A DNA stretch of 64,000 bases from IMG/VR virus record IMGVR_UViG_3300022928_001418, positions 1-64,000 of that record. One strand, written 5' to 3'. This DNA is from a virus. The translations under genes and the position numbers were made by a program. Under the pieces are notes generated by a model. That model saw only the letters and a list, made by a program, of their open reading frames with translations, was not told where the DNA came from and made no database searches. Positions 30,001 to 36,681 of this stretch are shown piece by piece; position 1 is the first letter of the stretch, and every line of letters starts with the position of its first letter.

Positions 30001-32054
30001 TTAGCATTATGACAATAGGAGCAAACGGGTCTAAGTTAATCGATACTCAAACAATAAAATTAACGCAGTTTGATATTGATATTTTAGATTCTTCAGGATT
30101 AGAAATTGAAACAGCAATTAAATATAATACAAATGTTACTGCTATAGTTATTATAAATGGCAAAATAGGTGTTGTTGGTACAGATTACACAACACAAAAA
30201 TTAAACAATAGATTAGGTATTACTATCTTGCCACCAATAGATAGTCCAGACTACAATTTTGAAGTTGGCAATGTAATTCAATATGCTGTATATGATAGTG
30301 CTATTCAAACTTTCAGTCAAATTTATCAAGATGAATCATGGGATCCTACACTTGTAAATTATTACAAATTTACAGATACAAATATTCCGTTTAATAATAA
30401 ACCGTTAGGACATAATTTACTTGTTATGTGGAGAGCAAATAAACAAGTATTAAGTCCAGGATATAGCATTAGTTATACAACCACAAGCAATAGAATTTAC
30501 TCAATCGATTCTTGGATGTTTGATCCTTTGTCAAATCTAACAAGTGTAGATTTTTTAATATATGTTGACAATGTAAGACTTGACCAACGTTACTGGGCAT
30601 GGGATAATGTAAATGGAAGAATTACATTGCTTAACAATGTAATAGCACCAGCAGGTAGCAAATTAGACATCTATGTTTTAAAAGATGCTGAATATTATTT
30701 TGTTGATACACAATTAACATTTTCTGAACTTGACGGTAGCACTGCAGCTAATTTAGAATTACTTGTACAAGAAGGAGATACTCTATCAATTACAAGTGCT
30801 GCTACAAGCACAACATTTGAAACAAAGGTTAGAAGTATTGTTGACAATGTAGTAACAGTTAGAAGTTACCAAAAAGGATTACGAGACGAATTTGTTGCCG
30901 ATGAAAAATTCTATATTACAGCTTCTGGAGCAGATTCTACTGCTTTAGTAATAAGTGATTTACAGTTTATTGAAAGTGATAGTTTGACTATAGATCCAAG
31001 TCTTCCAAATTTACAAGCAAGCGATTTTAAGGTAAGTGTGATGCATTTTAGTAATCACGACATTAATAACTTTTCTAGATATACTTATAATGTTTTAAAT
31101 AATTCAATTGTAAACGCAAATTCACCTGAAGCAACTAGACGTAATTTGTTAAGTAACGGAATTGTAGAACTTGAAAAACCAGTGTTGTCTGCTCAGTATG
31201 TTTGGGTAATTAAAAACGGAATAGTTTTACAACCTTCAATTGATTATGTAGTAATGGAAACATTAGATGCTATTAGACTTACTAATATTCCTAACGAAAA
31301 TGATCGCATTGATGTATTACATTTCCAAAATAATACAGCATCTCCAAAATTTGGATATAGAATCTTTAGAGACATGTTAGGAAGAACACATTACAAACGA
31401 CTCAATGAAGATAATAGTTATAAATTAGCAGTAGCATTAAAACAATATGATACAAAAATTATATTAGACGATGCTACAGGTATAGTTCAACCAAACACTT
31501 TACAAAACATTCCAGGTGTATTATGGGTTGATGGTGAACGTATTGAATATTTTGTAGTAGAAGAAAACACTTTAAGTCAGCTTAGAAGAGGTACTTTAGG
31601 AACTGGAGCAAAAGTAAATTATCCAGTAAATACAAAAGTATACGGACAAGGTATTGACGAAACAATTGATTACAGAGATACATATCAAGTTTATAGACAG
31701 TTAGCAGATGGTAGTAATACTGTTGTTGATATAGATTTTGAATTTAATAATATTAATGAAATTGAAGTGTTTGTAGGCGGTAGAAAGTTAAGTAAAGTGG
31801 CAGTAGATGTGTATAACAAAACAATAGCACAAGACAGTCCAGAAGCTGACCAAACACAAGATAAAGAGTTTGATGTTATAACAGTTGGCAGCGAAAAAGT
31901 AATCCAATTTGCTACTACTCCAGCTATTGATACAGAAATAAGAATTGTTAAGAAAACAGGTAAAACTTGGTATAATAACGGAACTTCTTTAAGAGATAGT
32001 AATTCTTCAATTGCTAAATTCTTACGCGGAGCAACTATTGAGCTACCTAAATAA
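18012..32054 (+). CDS. Giant virion structural protein at the gp7 position (4680 residues)
   Basis: A single uninterrupted 14-kb frame. The N-terminus (LPRYFRTDTNKKFLQSTTDV ... SWNPHIDWDKFTNFREYYWLP) is one I associate with large virion proteins of marine T4-like phages next to gp6. Four short chitin-binding-like repeats (Y-x-x-G-x-x-V-x-x-x-x-x-x-Y/W-x-A/S) occur near residues 1462, 1718, 2294 and 2445. FG-GAP-like propeller blades lie near 2261, 2390, 2577 and 2635. Paired repeats of the type GxGYxxxPxVxx occur near 3156, 3194, 3517 and 3558. The C-terminus is RDSNSSIAKFLRGATIELPK. T4 gp7 (1032 residues) occupies this place, so it may be an expanded wedge protein with adhesion domains, or a fused fibre. 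Gene identity with gp7 is not proven. Confidence 0.7.
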   Translation: MAKNDLPLPTGNSDKKTENFLPRYFRTDTNKKFLQSTTDVMTSEGVVEKIDAFVGRRNAATAQVTDSYLPDVSIDRENYQFESSTVYKDELNNVDFFAGYTDFLGSIKNFKGSVSNHSLLNTQISYSWNPHIDWDKFTNFREYYWLPLGPDPINVTGQSIAVQSTYSVELAAGDQYPTYVFSPDGLTKNPTLKLFKGQTYTFDINTPGHPISFVSDINFNDNDPLLSIDAENNSTLYNTGITKFKRLEDGTLVETTDEYIENGRIVFVVDTDVPPTLNYVSQNEINVSGVATFYNIEESSKIDVEQEILGKKTYTTENGLKLSNGMKLNFQGEVTPASYSDGYYFVEGVGSKIVLVKEQDLEVPVIFTTEVAIPFDGEDYAFDKFPFEDARSFPANKDYICVNRSSKDRNPWSRYNRWFHKDVIEASFAANNQPVALDQNARAKRPIIEFEAGIKLFNHGVKSKQNVDLVDTFTTDVFSTIEGSGGYIIDGVEITQDMRILFTADPDILVNGKIYTVNFINFGTTETKKRQISLVETTDTIPNEGDSVLVLLGDVNSGKMFHYENTSWKMSQEKTAVNEAPHFDLFDSSGNAFTNETYYKGSTFQGTKLFSYKKGSGSNDVELGFPLTYESINNFGDIVFSFDYNLDTFNYQDDNSNTVTNSIKTGFFKIYDFTGDNFAYENVWKKTYFKSRQAVIRQYNAKVNDFDVDVFENSYLLDDLQIKVFVNGEKKIEGIDYNLTNAVPNKRVSFIKNLSSTDIVVLKCYSAADKNNNGYYEIPRNLESNPTNNDVTTFTIGEVNKHVNTILFDHPDTTGIAPGVTNLRDIGNATEYGSQFMKHSSPFNLASYHIVDKNANVIKSLNFAQSEYSRFKRAFLTESTKTGFHGSTADHVDLIMKKITKDKTSSFAFFASDMVPFNKSRANTTSVDYTGIEYIPTSYDGFDMTTLSSKSILVYVNDEIKTINKDYTIEDGFVKYTNAVENDQITVVEFDNTAGCFVPPTPTKLGFLPKYEPQIINDTSVTGNVSVILGHDGSRTKAFGDYRDDLLLELEKRIYNNIKINYDTNFLDIHNVLPGKFRKTNYKTQDFNNILLEDFSKWLDGANNPDYTSQDFYDGSNPLTYNYRNMTDFDGETLVGFWRNIYRYYYDTDRPHITPWEMLGISIKPTWWESVYGPAPYTFNNTPLWQDLRDGLVKEPGKPVVQKKNYVRKDLMNIIPVDEQGNLRGPSASGLARNFVLVDTIKPFVYGDGSPTENAWRNSSEYNFALLKAWILLQPSHVIGLGFDRSRMKFDLSGNIVYSESQQQIAAKDLIFPTITEGSETEVLTSGLVNYIANYVKYSVDSKYIKYQTITKGLTNQLAIKLGGFAEKNKLKLLLDSRSPLNKTNVFVPNENYQIFLNKSSVQDTAIASGVTIEKTINNGYIVKGYDKQNPTFTILPFIEQRSDKAINVGGISENFFPFAEGNTYTVGTIVKYNGEFYRAKITHISSSEIDLNNFTKLAELPISGGKGAIIRKAFSNTPEQVPYGQRFNSDQELVDFLLGYEAYLKSIGFILDSVNPEGGEVENMLLVVKEFLFFGTQNWKAGTVLAVSPIANACKFSRKYFTVDNLYDNFYDYNIVTSNGNLISADQINAYRDRDIDFALNAVGNNEGIYLVKLPLVQQEHVVLIDNETIFADTIYDLAAGFRQDRIKLIGYRTDNWTGSLNIPGFFYDEARTVLWEPNTDYQVADIVKFKEFYYSSVKKHTSKTKFNDTNWRRLDSRPVSQIYPNWDYKVNQFADFYDLDTDNFDTEQQRLAQHLIGYQKRQYLENIITDSVSQYKFYQGFIQEKGTRNALDKLFDALSSSDKDSVEFYEEWALRLGQYGSIDNIQETEYVIDESKYKLNPQIFELVSRADTTRKDLVYEYTPREVYKSPDNYSHQLVGITTENRAIARNSGYVRDSDVEYIVRDKSFIPEIDLDTLPIGKHIWITNEKSTWTVLKHSRSTYNVTNLETFVDNANNGVRLIVDRQVKTIAINDYIGVYTDVPLLKGFYKVTNVFGNTIEFNTLEAIEYENDEDSFNATTGAVISVFNSRRFTDVDDLNTNIVDLETDNVDKIWLDNTGSGEWSVYENKSIFSLYKEFQNTSDKRVNLLIDGNVTGSVNVDDIVMIDDSSGYSSVFAKSYDSVNDRTKLTVNKGVNVWPIGFNVFLADSTDLGKLVSVEYEQIQATDSSQSNLTTAKTEYISNSSYNHGVLEIMRRSGDTLSYSQTENFLPTAYHDENSGYGYSVSVAPDGKYIAVGAPFASNILSKFKGTIDPAEAYAVGDIVVDRGQLWRAKVDISNWHDDASDSSTITAGDNEDLWEAVYSLTTTGDGLASGLTAQGAVYIYELDSVSRNYSLQTVMFSPEPKDNENFGYEIEFRKNLTGKYKLFVSAPAQAVGAIYFFEYDVDTVEWKWTRNRSYKGVFDVDEKYRTGDLVYYQNALYKALVDRLPSVTPATEKLPTDVNSWSNAETNENGEILYYYSDNVEHTGFVPNREQDLDGDNDTNEQYFGRKFFVNTNGDKLVAQSIKAGQRTLTVYNQPIDRWTYIQEITGDTNEQWAVDFAINDEGNKIAISEPANDDTGTNKGTVYVYTQQTDNTYTLTQNLYSPQSERNEYFGSAVDFSGNKLAICGKNSDKLTVTNFDVTTNGKLIFDNGTTRFGTIDSDLGRIMIFEQIGDNFTYGESVNYKRQTFGHTLDNFKFINNHIYLNLPNYLASNVNTPTDANYVISNIPGILAEFTHTKNKNSNQVLTSQTNKPDIKQIQRVFLYDKNTADIIADLDVIDPRQGKIAGAAEQEISYKTWYDPAVYSTAETADVVVDAQSNWTDRYVGKLWWNLSEASWYDPYQQGSSYRSTVFNKILPDSDIVVSEWVSTDLLPSEWNELSGSTTGFTQGVTGTALYDDTVYSEKLIFDATKQVFVPRYFYWVKNKTTVPTNTNRIISAQVVADLIKDPAKQGYRYVGILESDKFVLYNCASLIEGKNTVIHFRTLKDVNVKTEVHSEYQLITEGLDIDVPNQEIERKWIDSLVGYDLVGNPVPDVNLQPVKKYGVLNIPRQSMFVNRIEAVKQFVERANSVLIKNLIVDNYDLTKLQSKDPLPILASQKFDVSIDDVENLEFVGTAKVKPAIVTPVIEFGKITSVIINDKGNGYKTAPLIEIETTTGKGANLETAINSNGQLISVTVKDSGFDYDSTTLLKARPFSVLVTADSSIGGRWAIYVYNKTQAIWERSDNQSFDTTKYWNYVDYYADGYGPNTIVDNTIEASYELYAVNNNIGDIVKISNVGTGGWLLLKKINEIDTEDYTVNYETIGRQNGTIKLSSLIYDYTTKTTGYDASVYDITFYDREPVQELRNIIDAIAQDIFIGDLAVEYNNLFFAGIKYVFSEQPNVDWAFKTSFIRAKHNVGELAQKVAYQNDNLENYQDYINEVKPYSSNVREYISSYEKIEPSQSVITDFDLSPSYIDGNITPSAATFDGTEVVNLWNKYFTYPYKNWTDNNTYEVIRIDVIDGGSGFTDTPYVTFENDSTPLYSGLTAKAYISKGKVTSIEIVNKGSRLYKAPTVTVSGNQDIDGKPVLASCILGNSNVRSTHVIVKFDRVSGKKYFEILDKTETFTGSGNQKKFMVKWPMNIKTDSFTVKIDGVVQLQNTYTVGNQLDRTKLYDRYFGYVEFVEDPALNSTVEIQYKKDVNLLQAADRILTEYKPTSGMPGVETSQLMDGVEYEGALYDGLDFGTEQGFGVGGFSDLPWDTFDNTYQDEVLTLDGSTSILQLSTPLEDGVSYNIYLNGVRQDDPQYDGSTITANKNAVMATVVGDGVTDTIDINGAFFTTDGDQVIIRKESSDGSFAPVSAAYDTALSGGAIDRSTASGIPGGEVIVDGDGFYTQSASRGPEELVPGHVTDTLDLSVYTRTPDGIGLISVANYVTDGSTVVFEMPNTPFGTDNVVVNYDGKLLEKNNYTVDVESNTLTFDNVQEVFEANKSISIMTIGANGSKLIDTQTIKLTQFDIDILDSSGLEIETAIKYNTNVTAIVIINGKIGVVGTDYTTQKLNNRLGITILPPIDSPDYNFEVGNVIQYAVYDSAIQTFSQIYQDESWDPTLVNYYKFTDTNIPFNNKPLGHNLLVMWRANKQVLSPGYSISYTTTSNRIYSIDSWMFDPLSNLTSVDFLIYVDNVRLDQRYWAWDNVNGRITLLNNVIAPAGSKLDIYVLKDAEYYFVDTQLTFSELDGSTAANLELLVQEGDTLSITSAATSTTFETKVRSIVDNVVTVRSYQKGLRDEFVADEKFYITASGADSTALVISDLQFIESDSLTIDPSLPNLQASDFKVSVMHFSNHDINNFSRYTYNVLNNSIVNANSPEATRRNLLSNGIVELEKPVLSAQYVWVIKNGIVLQPSIDYVVMETLDAIRLTNIPNENDRIDVLHFQNNTASPKFGYRIFRDMLGRTHYKRLNEDNSYKLAVALKQYDTKIILDDATGIVQPNTLQNIPGVLWVDGERIEYFVVEENTLSQLRRGTLGTGAKVNYPVNTKVYGQGIDETIDYRDTYQVYRQLADGSNTVVDIDFEFNNINEIEVFVGGRKLSKVAVDVYNKTIAQDSPEADQTQDKEFDVITVGSEKVIQFATTPAIDTEIRIVKKTGKTWYNNGTSLRDSNSSIAKFLRGATIELPK

Positions 32055-32057
32055 ATA
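32050..32057 (+). promoter_or_regulatory. Late-promoter box before the baseplate-associated gene
   Basis: AATAAATA, overlapping CTAAATA at 32047-32053 and the stop codon of the giant gene, 18 nt before the ATG at 32076, with AAGG between. The context ATAAATACAGTATAAGG resembles the promoter at 6438. Confidence 0.6.
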
Positions 32058-32075
32058 CAGTATAAGGTAAAAAAG

Positions 32076-32684
32076 ATGACACAGTTTAAAGATTTAAATG
32101 GAATACATGTAGAAGGACACATTAAAATTTCTGACCCAACTAGTGGCGAAATTTATGTGAATAAACGCAATGCTATTCATTATGAAAACATGAGTCTTGC
32201 TTTAGCAGAAAGTTTAGCTAATCAAGGTTATGGTTTTGTATACGAAATGAGTTTTGGAAATGGCGGTACAAGCGTTGATCCAACAGGTATTGTTACTTAT
32301 TTAACACCTAACAGCACCGGAACAAATGCTAGTTTGTACAATCAAACATTTACAAAAGTAGTTGATGAAAGAGCTGTAGCAAATACAGATCCAACTAGAA
32401 ATAAAACAGAAATTAGACACGTTAGTGGAACAAATTATACCGATGTGCTTGTAAGATGTTTGTTAGATTATGGAGAACCAGCAGGACAAGATGCTTTTGA
32501 CACAGCAGGTAGTTCAGAAAATTTATATGTATTTGATGAATTAGGTTTACGTAGTTATTCAGAAAGTGGAACTGGTAGACTAATGACACATGTTATTTTT
32601 CATCCAGTACAAAAAAGTTTAAACAGGTTAATACAAATTGATTATACAGTTCGTATTCAAAGTTTGAGCGGAATTGAGGGTTAA
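32076..32684 (+). CDS. Baseplate-associated structural protein, unnamed
   Basis: 202 residues, beta-rich. Distinct segments: IHVEGHIKISDPTSGEIYVNKR, NAIHYENMSLALAESLANQGY, FVYEMSFGNGGTSVDPTGIV and VIFHPVQKSLNRLIQIDYTVRI. I have seen this type between the giant gp7-region protein and tail fibres in marine T4-like phages but know no assigned function. The position would suit a gp8- or gp9-type connector between wedge and fibre. It has its own late promoter and starts a run of fibre genes. Confidence 0.6.
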   Translation: MTQFKDLNGIHVEGHIKISDPTSGEIYVNKRNAIHYENMSLALAESLANQGYGFVYEMSFGNGGTSVDPTGIVTYLTPNSTGTNASLYNQTFTKVVDERAVANTDPTRNKTEIRHVSGTNYTDVLVRCLLDYGEPAGQDAFDTAGSSENLYVFDELGLRSYSESGTGRLMTHVIFHPVQKSLNRLIQIDYTVRIQSLSGIEG

Positions 32685-32687
32685 TAA

Positions 32688-34790
32688 ATGGCAGACTATA
32701 GTATTAGATTTACGGATTTTGTAAACAACGGTTCGATTGAAATAGAAGAAAACAGTTTAAATAGTTCAGATACAAGTTTAAAATTACCCGGACAAAATTT
32801 GTCTGGATATGGATCTTACATCAATACAAACTTTTTACAATTATTAGAAAATTTTGCTAATACTACTGCTCCTATCAACGCCGTTGAAGGTCAATTATGG
32901 TATGACACAACTGTCGGAGTTGATCAACTCAAAGTTTATGATGGTGCTGCTTGGGTAGCATCAGGTGGTATCAAAAAAGCTCAATCACAGCCACAAGCAA
33001 GTGAAAGTATTATAGGTGATATTTGGATTGATACAGCAAACTTACAAGCATATCTTTATAGTGGTAGTGGCTGGATACTAATTGGACCTGATTATGCTGA
33101 AGGCGCTTCCACTGGTGTAAAAATTGAAAGTATTATAGGCACAAGTGCTGAGTTAGGAACAGACAGACAACATGTAATTTTATCTAGCTATGTAAATGAT
33201 AAAATTGTTTCTATACACAGCAGTTACGAATTTACTCCTAAATTAAAAATAGCTGGATTTCCGTCTGGTACTGTTTTAAAACCAGGTATTAATCTTCCTT
33301 CTGAAACAATTTTTAATGGCAAAGCAGCAAAGTATTATGGCACAGCTGAAAAAGCAGAAAAAATAATTGATTCAACAGGACTGTTATCAATTGAGTATAA
33401 TGATATTGCTAGACTTTCTGTAGCAAACAGATTTGAAAAAGAAATTAAGATTGCTACAAATACTGGTATAACAGTAGGCGAAAACGGTATCTTAAGTATG
33501 AGTATTACTGGATCAACAGCATTTCTTAGAAATAAAGCAACTGATGGTCCTATTGATTTTCAAGTTAATAATGCTGGAGCAAATACTACAGCTTTAAGAA
33601 TTACTTCAGAAGGCAAACATGGTATTTTGACTACAGCACCAGACGAAGAATTAGATGTCGTAGGAAATATTCAAGCTAAACCTAATGCTGCTAACCAAGG
33701 CGGTAGAGTTATCGTAAAAAGCATAGCAGATAGTAGTGTATACACAGATTCAACAGCATCTTTAAGTACATTAGGCGGAGTAAGTATTGCCAAAGCTGTC
33801 AATGTTGGAGGAGAAGCGTATTTCAACCAAAATGATACAGACAATACATCTAGCATATATGCTGAAAATATTCAACCGTACACTCCTTCAGTAAATAAAA
33901 TTGGAACAGAAGCATTACCTTATCTTGAAGTACACTCTAACACTTTTTATGGAAATGTAATTGGTAATGTAAGTGGTAATGTCGGCGGCACTGCTACAAG
34001 TGCAGGTAAATTAGCTCAACCAACAACGTTCCAATTTAGCAGCACAGGAGATGTAACAGCATCAGCACCAATTACATTTGATGGGCAAGTTGGCGGCACT
34101 ACAAAAGAATGGACACTAAACGTTGATCCAGCATTTATAGACAATCAAACAGCAACAGGTGTAGTAAACACTCTTACTGACGAAGTATTAATTAACCGTA
34201 GCGGCGCACTTACAAAAATGACACATCAAACATTTGTAAGCACAATTCCTACATTTGTTTTAGGAATGATTATGCCTTTTGCTGGCACTGTACCTCCTGA
34301 TAAATGGGAGTTGTGTCATGGACAAGAGCTCACACGCGGTGGATCTTATGAACAATTATACGAAGTAATTGGCAACTTATACGGAACACCAAGTGATCCA
34401 GCTACAAAATTTAAAGTACCAGATTTTAGAGGCAGATTTTTAATTGGACATTTAGGAGATGCTACAACAGGCAACCGTGTTCTTAACGATGCTTCTGCTA
34501 ATACTGTAGGACTACCAGGCGGTAGTGAATCAGGAGTTATTCAACAAAATCAACTTCCTGATCACCAACATAGTTTACAAGGCGATAACGGAGAGCAGTA
34601 TTATAGCACTACTGGTGTTGCTGGTGGTACAGATACAGGTGCTCAAGCACAATCTATTATGGGTACAACAGCAGGAACAGCTAACACTCAAACAGGTAAT
34701 ATGATAGATGTAGACAATGATCCGTTCTATCATACTCCACCGTTTGTAACAGTTGAATACATTATATATACAGGAGTTTCATTACTATGA
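32688..34790 (+). CDS. Tail fibre protein with C-terminal phage collar domain
   Basis: 700 residues. The first 140 residues share a module with the next two genes: LPGQNLSGYGSYINTNFLQLLENFANTTAPIN, then GQLWYDT, VYDGAAW, GDIWIDT and LIGP. A beta-rich shaft with Gly and Thr follows. Residues about 525-700 form a phage tail-collar domain: LGMIMPFAGTVPPDKWELCHGQ, LYEVIGNLYGTPSDPATKFKVPD, FRGRFLIGH, QNQLPDHQHS and a C-terminal TPPFVTVEYII. Collar domains trimerise and often bind receptors (T4 gp12). Likely a short fibre or tip protein. The stop overlaps the next start (ATGA). Confidence 0.8.
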   Translation: MADYSIRFTDFVNNGSIEIEENSLNSSDTSLKLPGQNLSGYGSYINTNFLQLLENFANTTAPINAVEGQLWYDTTVGVDQLKVYDGAAWVASGGIKKAQSQPQASESIIGDIWIDTANLQAYLYSGSGWILIGPDYAEGASTGVKIESIIGTSAELGTDRQHVILSSYVNDKIVSIHSSYEFTPKLKIAGFPSGTVLKPGINLPSETIFNGKAAKYYGTAEKAEKIIDSTGLLSIEYNDIARLSVANRFEKEIKIATNTGITVGENGILSMSITGSTAFLRNKATDGPIDFQVNNAGANTTALRITSEGKHGILTTAPDEELDVVGNIQAKPNAANQGGRVIVKSIADSSVYTDSTASLSTLGGVSIAKAVNVGGEAYFNQNDTDNTSSIYAENIQPYTPSVNKIGTEALPYLEVHSNTFYGNVIGNVSGNVGGTATSAGKLAQPTTFQFSSTGDVTASAPITFDGQVGGTTKEWTLNVDPAFIDNQTATGVVNTLTDEVLINRSGALTKMTHQTFVSTIPTFVLGMIMPFAGTVPPDKWELCHGQELTRGGSYEQLYEVIGNLYGTPSDPATKFKVPDFRGRFLIGHLGDATTGNRVLNDASANTVGLPGGSESGVIQQNQLPDHQHSLQGDNGEQYYSTTGVAGGTDTGAQAQSIMGTTAGTANTQTGNMIDVDNDPFYHTPPFVTVEYIIYTGVSLL

Positions 34791-36646
34791 GTTATAAAAT
34801 AAACCAATCAGACGGTACACTCTTAGTAGATTTGATTGATGGAAAAATTGACGTTGCTACTACAGATGTAACTCTTGTTGGACGTAACTACACAGGATAC
34901 GGAGAAGCATTTAACGAAAACTTTGTTAAAATTTTAGAAAATTTTGCTTCAACAGTTCAGCCAACTAATCCACTTAGAGGACAAATATGGTATGACACTA
35001 GTGTAGGTAGACTAAAGGTATATGACGGCACAGAATTTAGAGGCACTGATACAACTACTTATGCCGCTTTACAACCTAGTATGGTTGCTGGAGATTTGTG
35101 GGTAAATGCTACAACCAAGCAATTGTATTTTTCAGATGGTAGTCAAATTTTTAGAGCAGGTCCAACTTATACTAGAACACAAGGACAAACAGAATGTGAT
35201 GCTATAACGCTTACTGACAGCAATGGATTTGATAAAACTGTAGCACGTTGGACAGTAGGTGGTAATTTAGTAGCTATTGTATCAAGTGAAGATTTTACTG
35301 CTCCTGTCATAGACTCAAATGTTGCTTTAATACCAGGATTTCCTACACAGATAAAAGCAGGGGTTAACATTAATCCAACATATAGTACTTTTGCTTGGAA
35401 TGGCACAGCTACTAATGCTAATAACTTAATTGATACAGCAAATAATGTATACTCAGCATCAGATTTCTTACGTGTTTCTCCAAATTTAAATGTTGCCACA
35501 TATCAAACTACAAACCAGCATTTACATATTAACAATGACAGAGGACTGCTAGTTGGTGATGTGTCTAGACTCAGTTTATCAACAGATACAACATCTCTTA
35601 ATAGAGATATTGTTATTAGATCGTTTAGAGATAATGCTAATATTAAAATTCAAACTAGCACTAGTGGTTCACCTGACGATGCTATTACAATAGATACAAG
35701 CAATAGACGGGTTGGAATATTTAATGCTGAACCAGCAGCAATGTTACACATTGGAACAAGCGATAGCGCAGCCGAGAATACAAGTATAATTATCGAAGGT
35801 AATTTAACTGTTAGAGGCGATAGTTCTAGCTTAGATGTGTCTACATTAAGAGTAGAAGATAAGCAAATTGAACTAGCAATTACAGATGGTAGTACATTAC
35901 TAACAAATGCCCAGGTAGACGACGGTGGCGTTGTTTTACGTGCTTCTGGAGAAGAGAAAAAATGGACATGGAGAGATTCTACCGATTCTTGGACAGCGAG
36001 TACAAATATAGATGTAGCAGACGGCAGAGTTTACAAAATTAATAATACAACAGTATTAAGTATTAATGAACTACATAACAGTGTTACCCAAGCAACTGGA
36101 CTTGTGCGTGTAGGTACTTTAGAAGAACTTACAGTTGATAACATATCGTTTAACGCTAGTACAATAACAACAACTACTGGACTTAATTTAAACGTTAACG
36201 GTGATATACAATTAGTAGCAACATCTAAAATTCGTAATATTGCTGAACCAGCAGCAGATAATGATGCTGCTACAAAACTATATGTTGACGATGCTAGTAA
36301 AAGCACAGACATATGGCTTTCAGTTGATTCAACAGGATTAACTGATGCCCAAATTGCTGCTTTAGTTAACGATTTAGTTCCTGCTAGTACAAAAAATAAT
36401 GGAGTAAGTGCTAGAGTTCATTGTACATCATATAGCGGAGAGTATACATATAATCCAACTGGATCAGTATCAAAAAGTTTTGTAGCAGTTGATAGTGCTG
36501 GTGTACAAAACCAATCGGTTATAGGAGACTTTAGTTTTACAAATACAACAGATACAGTAACACTTACTGTAACAAGAACATTAAAAAGATTTGAAGTTGT
36601 TGTAGGATCATGGACGTGGCAGGAAAACTTGTCTAGTAGCGTTTAA
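34787..36646 (+). CDS. Tail fibre paralogue 2 (shared N-terminal module, own C-terminus)
   Basis: 619 residues. The N-terminal 130 residues repeat the module of its neighbours: LVGRNYTGYGEAFNENFVKILENFASTVQPTNPLRGQIWYDT, VYDGTEF, GDLWVNATTKQLYFSDG, AGPTY. The centre has fibre-type segments (ITIDTSNRRVGIFNAEPAAMLHIG; IEGNLTVRGDSSSLDVSTLRVEDK) and a loop-like AEPAADNDAATKLYVDDA. The C-terminal 120 residues (ARVHCTSYSGEYTY ... VTRTLKRFEVVVGSWTWQENL) form a separate domain I do not recognise. Probably a structural fibre segment or alternative receptor-binding protein. AGGAG precedes the ATG. Confidence 0.75.
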   Translation: MSYKINQSDGTLLVDLIDGKIDVATTDVTLVGRNYTGYGEAFNENFVKILENFASTVQPTNPLRGQIWYDTSVGRLKVYDGTEFRGTDTTTYAALQPSMVAGDLWVNATTKQLYFSDGSQIFRAGPTYTRTQGQTECDAITLTDSNGFDKTVARWTVGGNLVAIVSSEDFTAPVIDSNVALIPGFPTQIKAGVNINPTYSTFAWNGTATNANNLIDTANNVYSASDFLRVSPNLNVATYQTTNQHLHINNDRGLLVGDVSRLSLSTDTTSLNRDIVIRSFRDNANIKIQTSTSGSPDDAITIDTSNRRVGIFNAEPAAMLHIGTSDSAAENTSIIIEGNLTVRGDSSSLDVSTLRVEDKQIELAITDGSTLLTNAQVDDGGVVLRASGEEKKWTWRDSTDSWTASTNIDVADGRVYKINNTTVLSINELHNSVTQATGLVRVGTLEELTVDNISFNASTITTTTGLNLNVNGDIQLVATSKIRNIAEPAADNDAATKLYVDDASKSTDIWLSVDSTGLTDAQIAALVNDLVPASTKNNGVSARVHCTSYSGEYTYNPTGSVSKSFVAVDSAGVQNQSVIGDFSFTNTTDTVTLTVTRTLKRFEVVVGSWTWQENLSSSV

Positions 36647-36654
36647 GATAAATA
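36647..36654 (+). promoter_or_regulatory. Late-promoter box before fibre paralogue 3
   Basis: GATAAATA followed by C, directly after the previous stop codon and 27 nt before the ATG at 36682, with AAGG between. Confidence 0.6.
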
Positions 36655-36681
36655 CTTAAAATTACACACAAGGTGAAGTAA

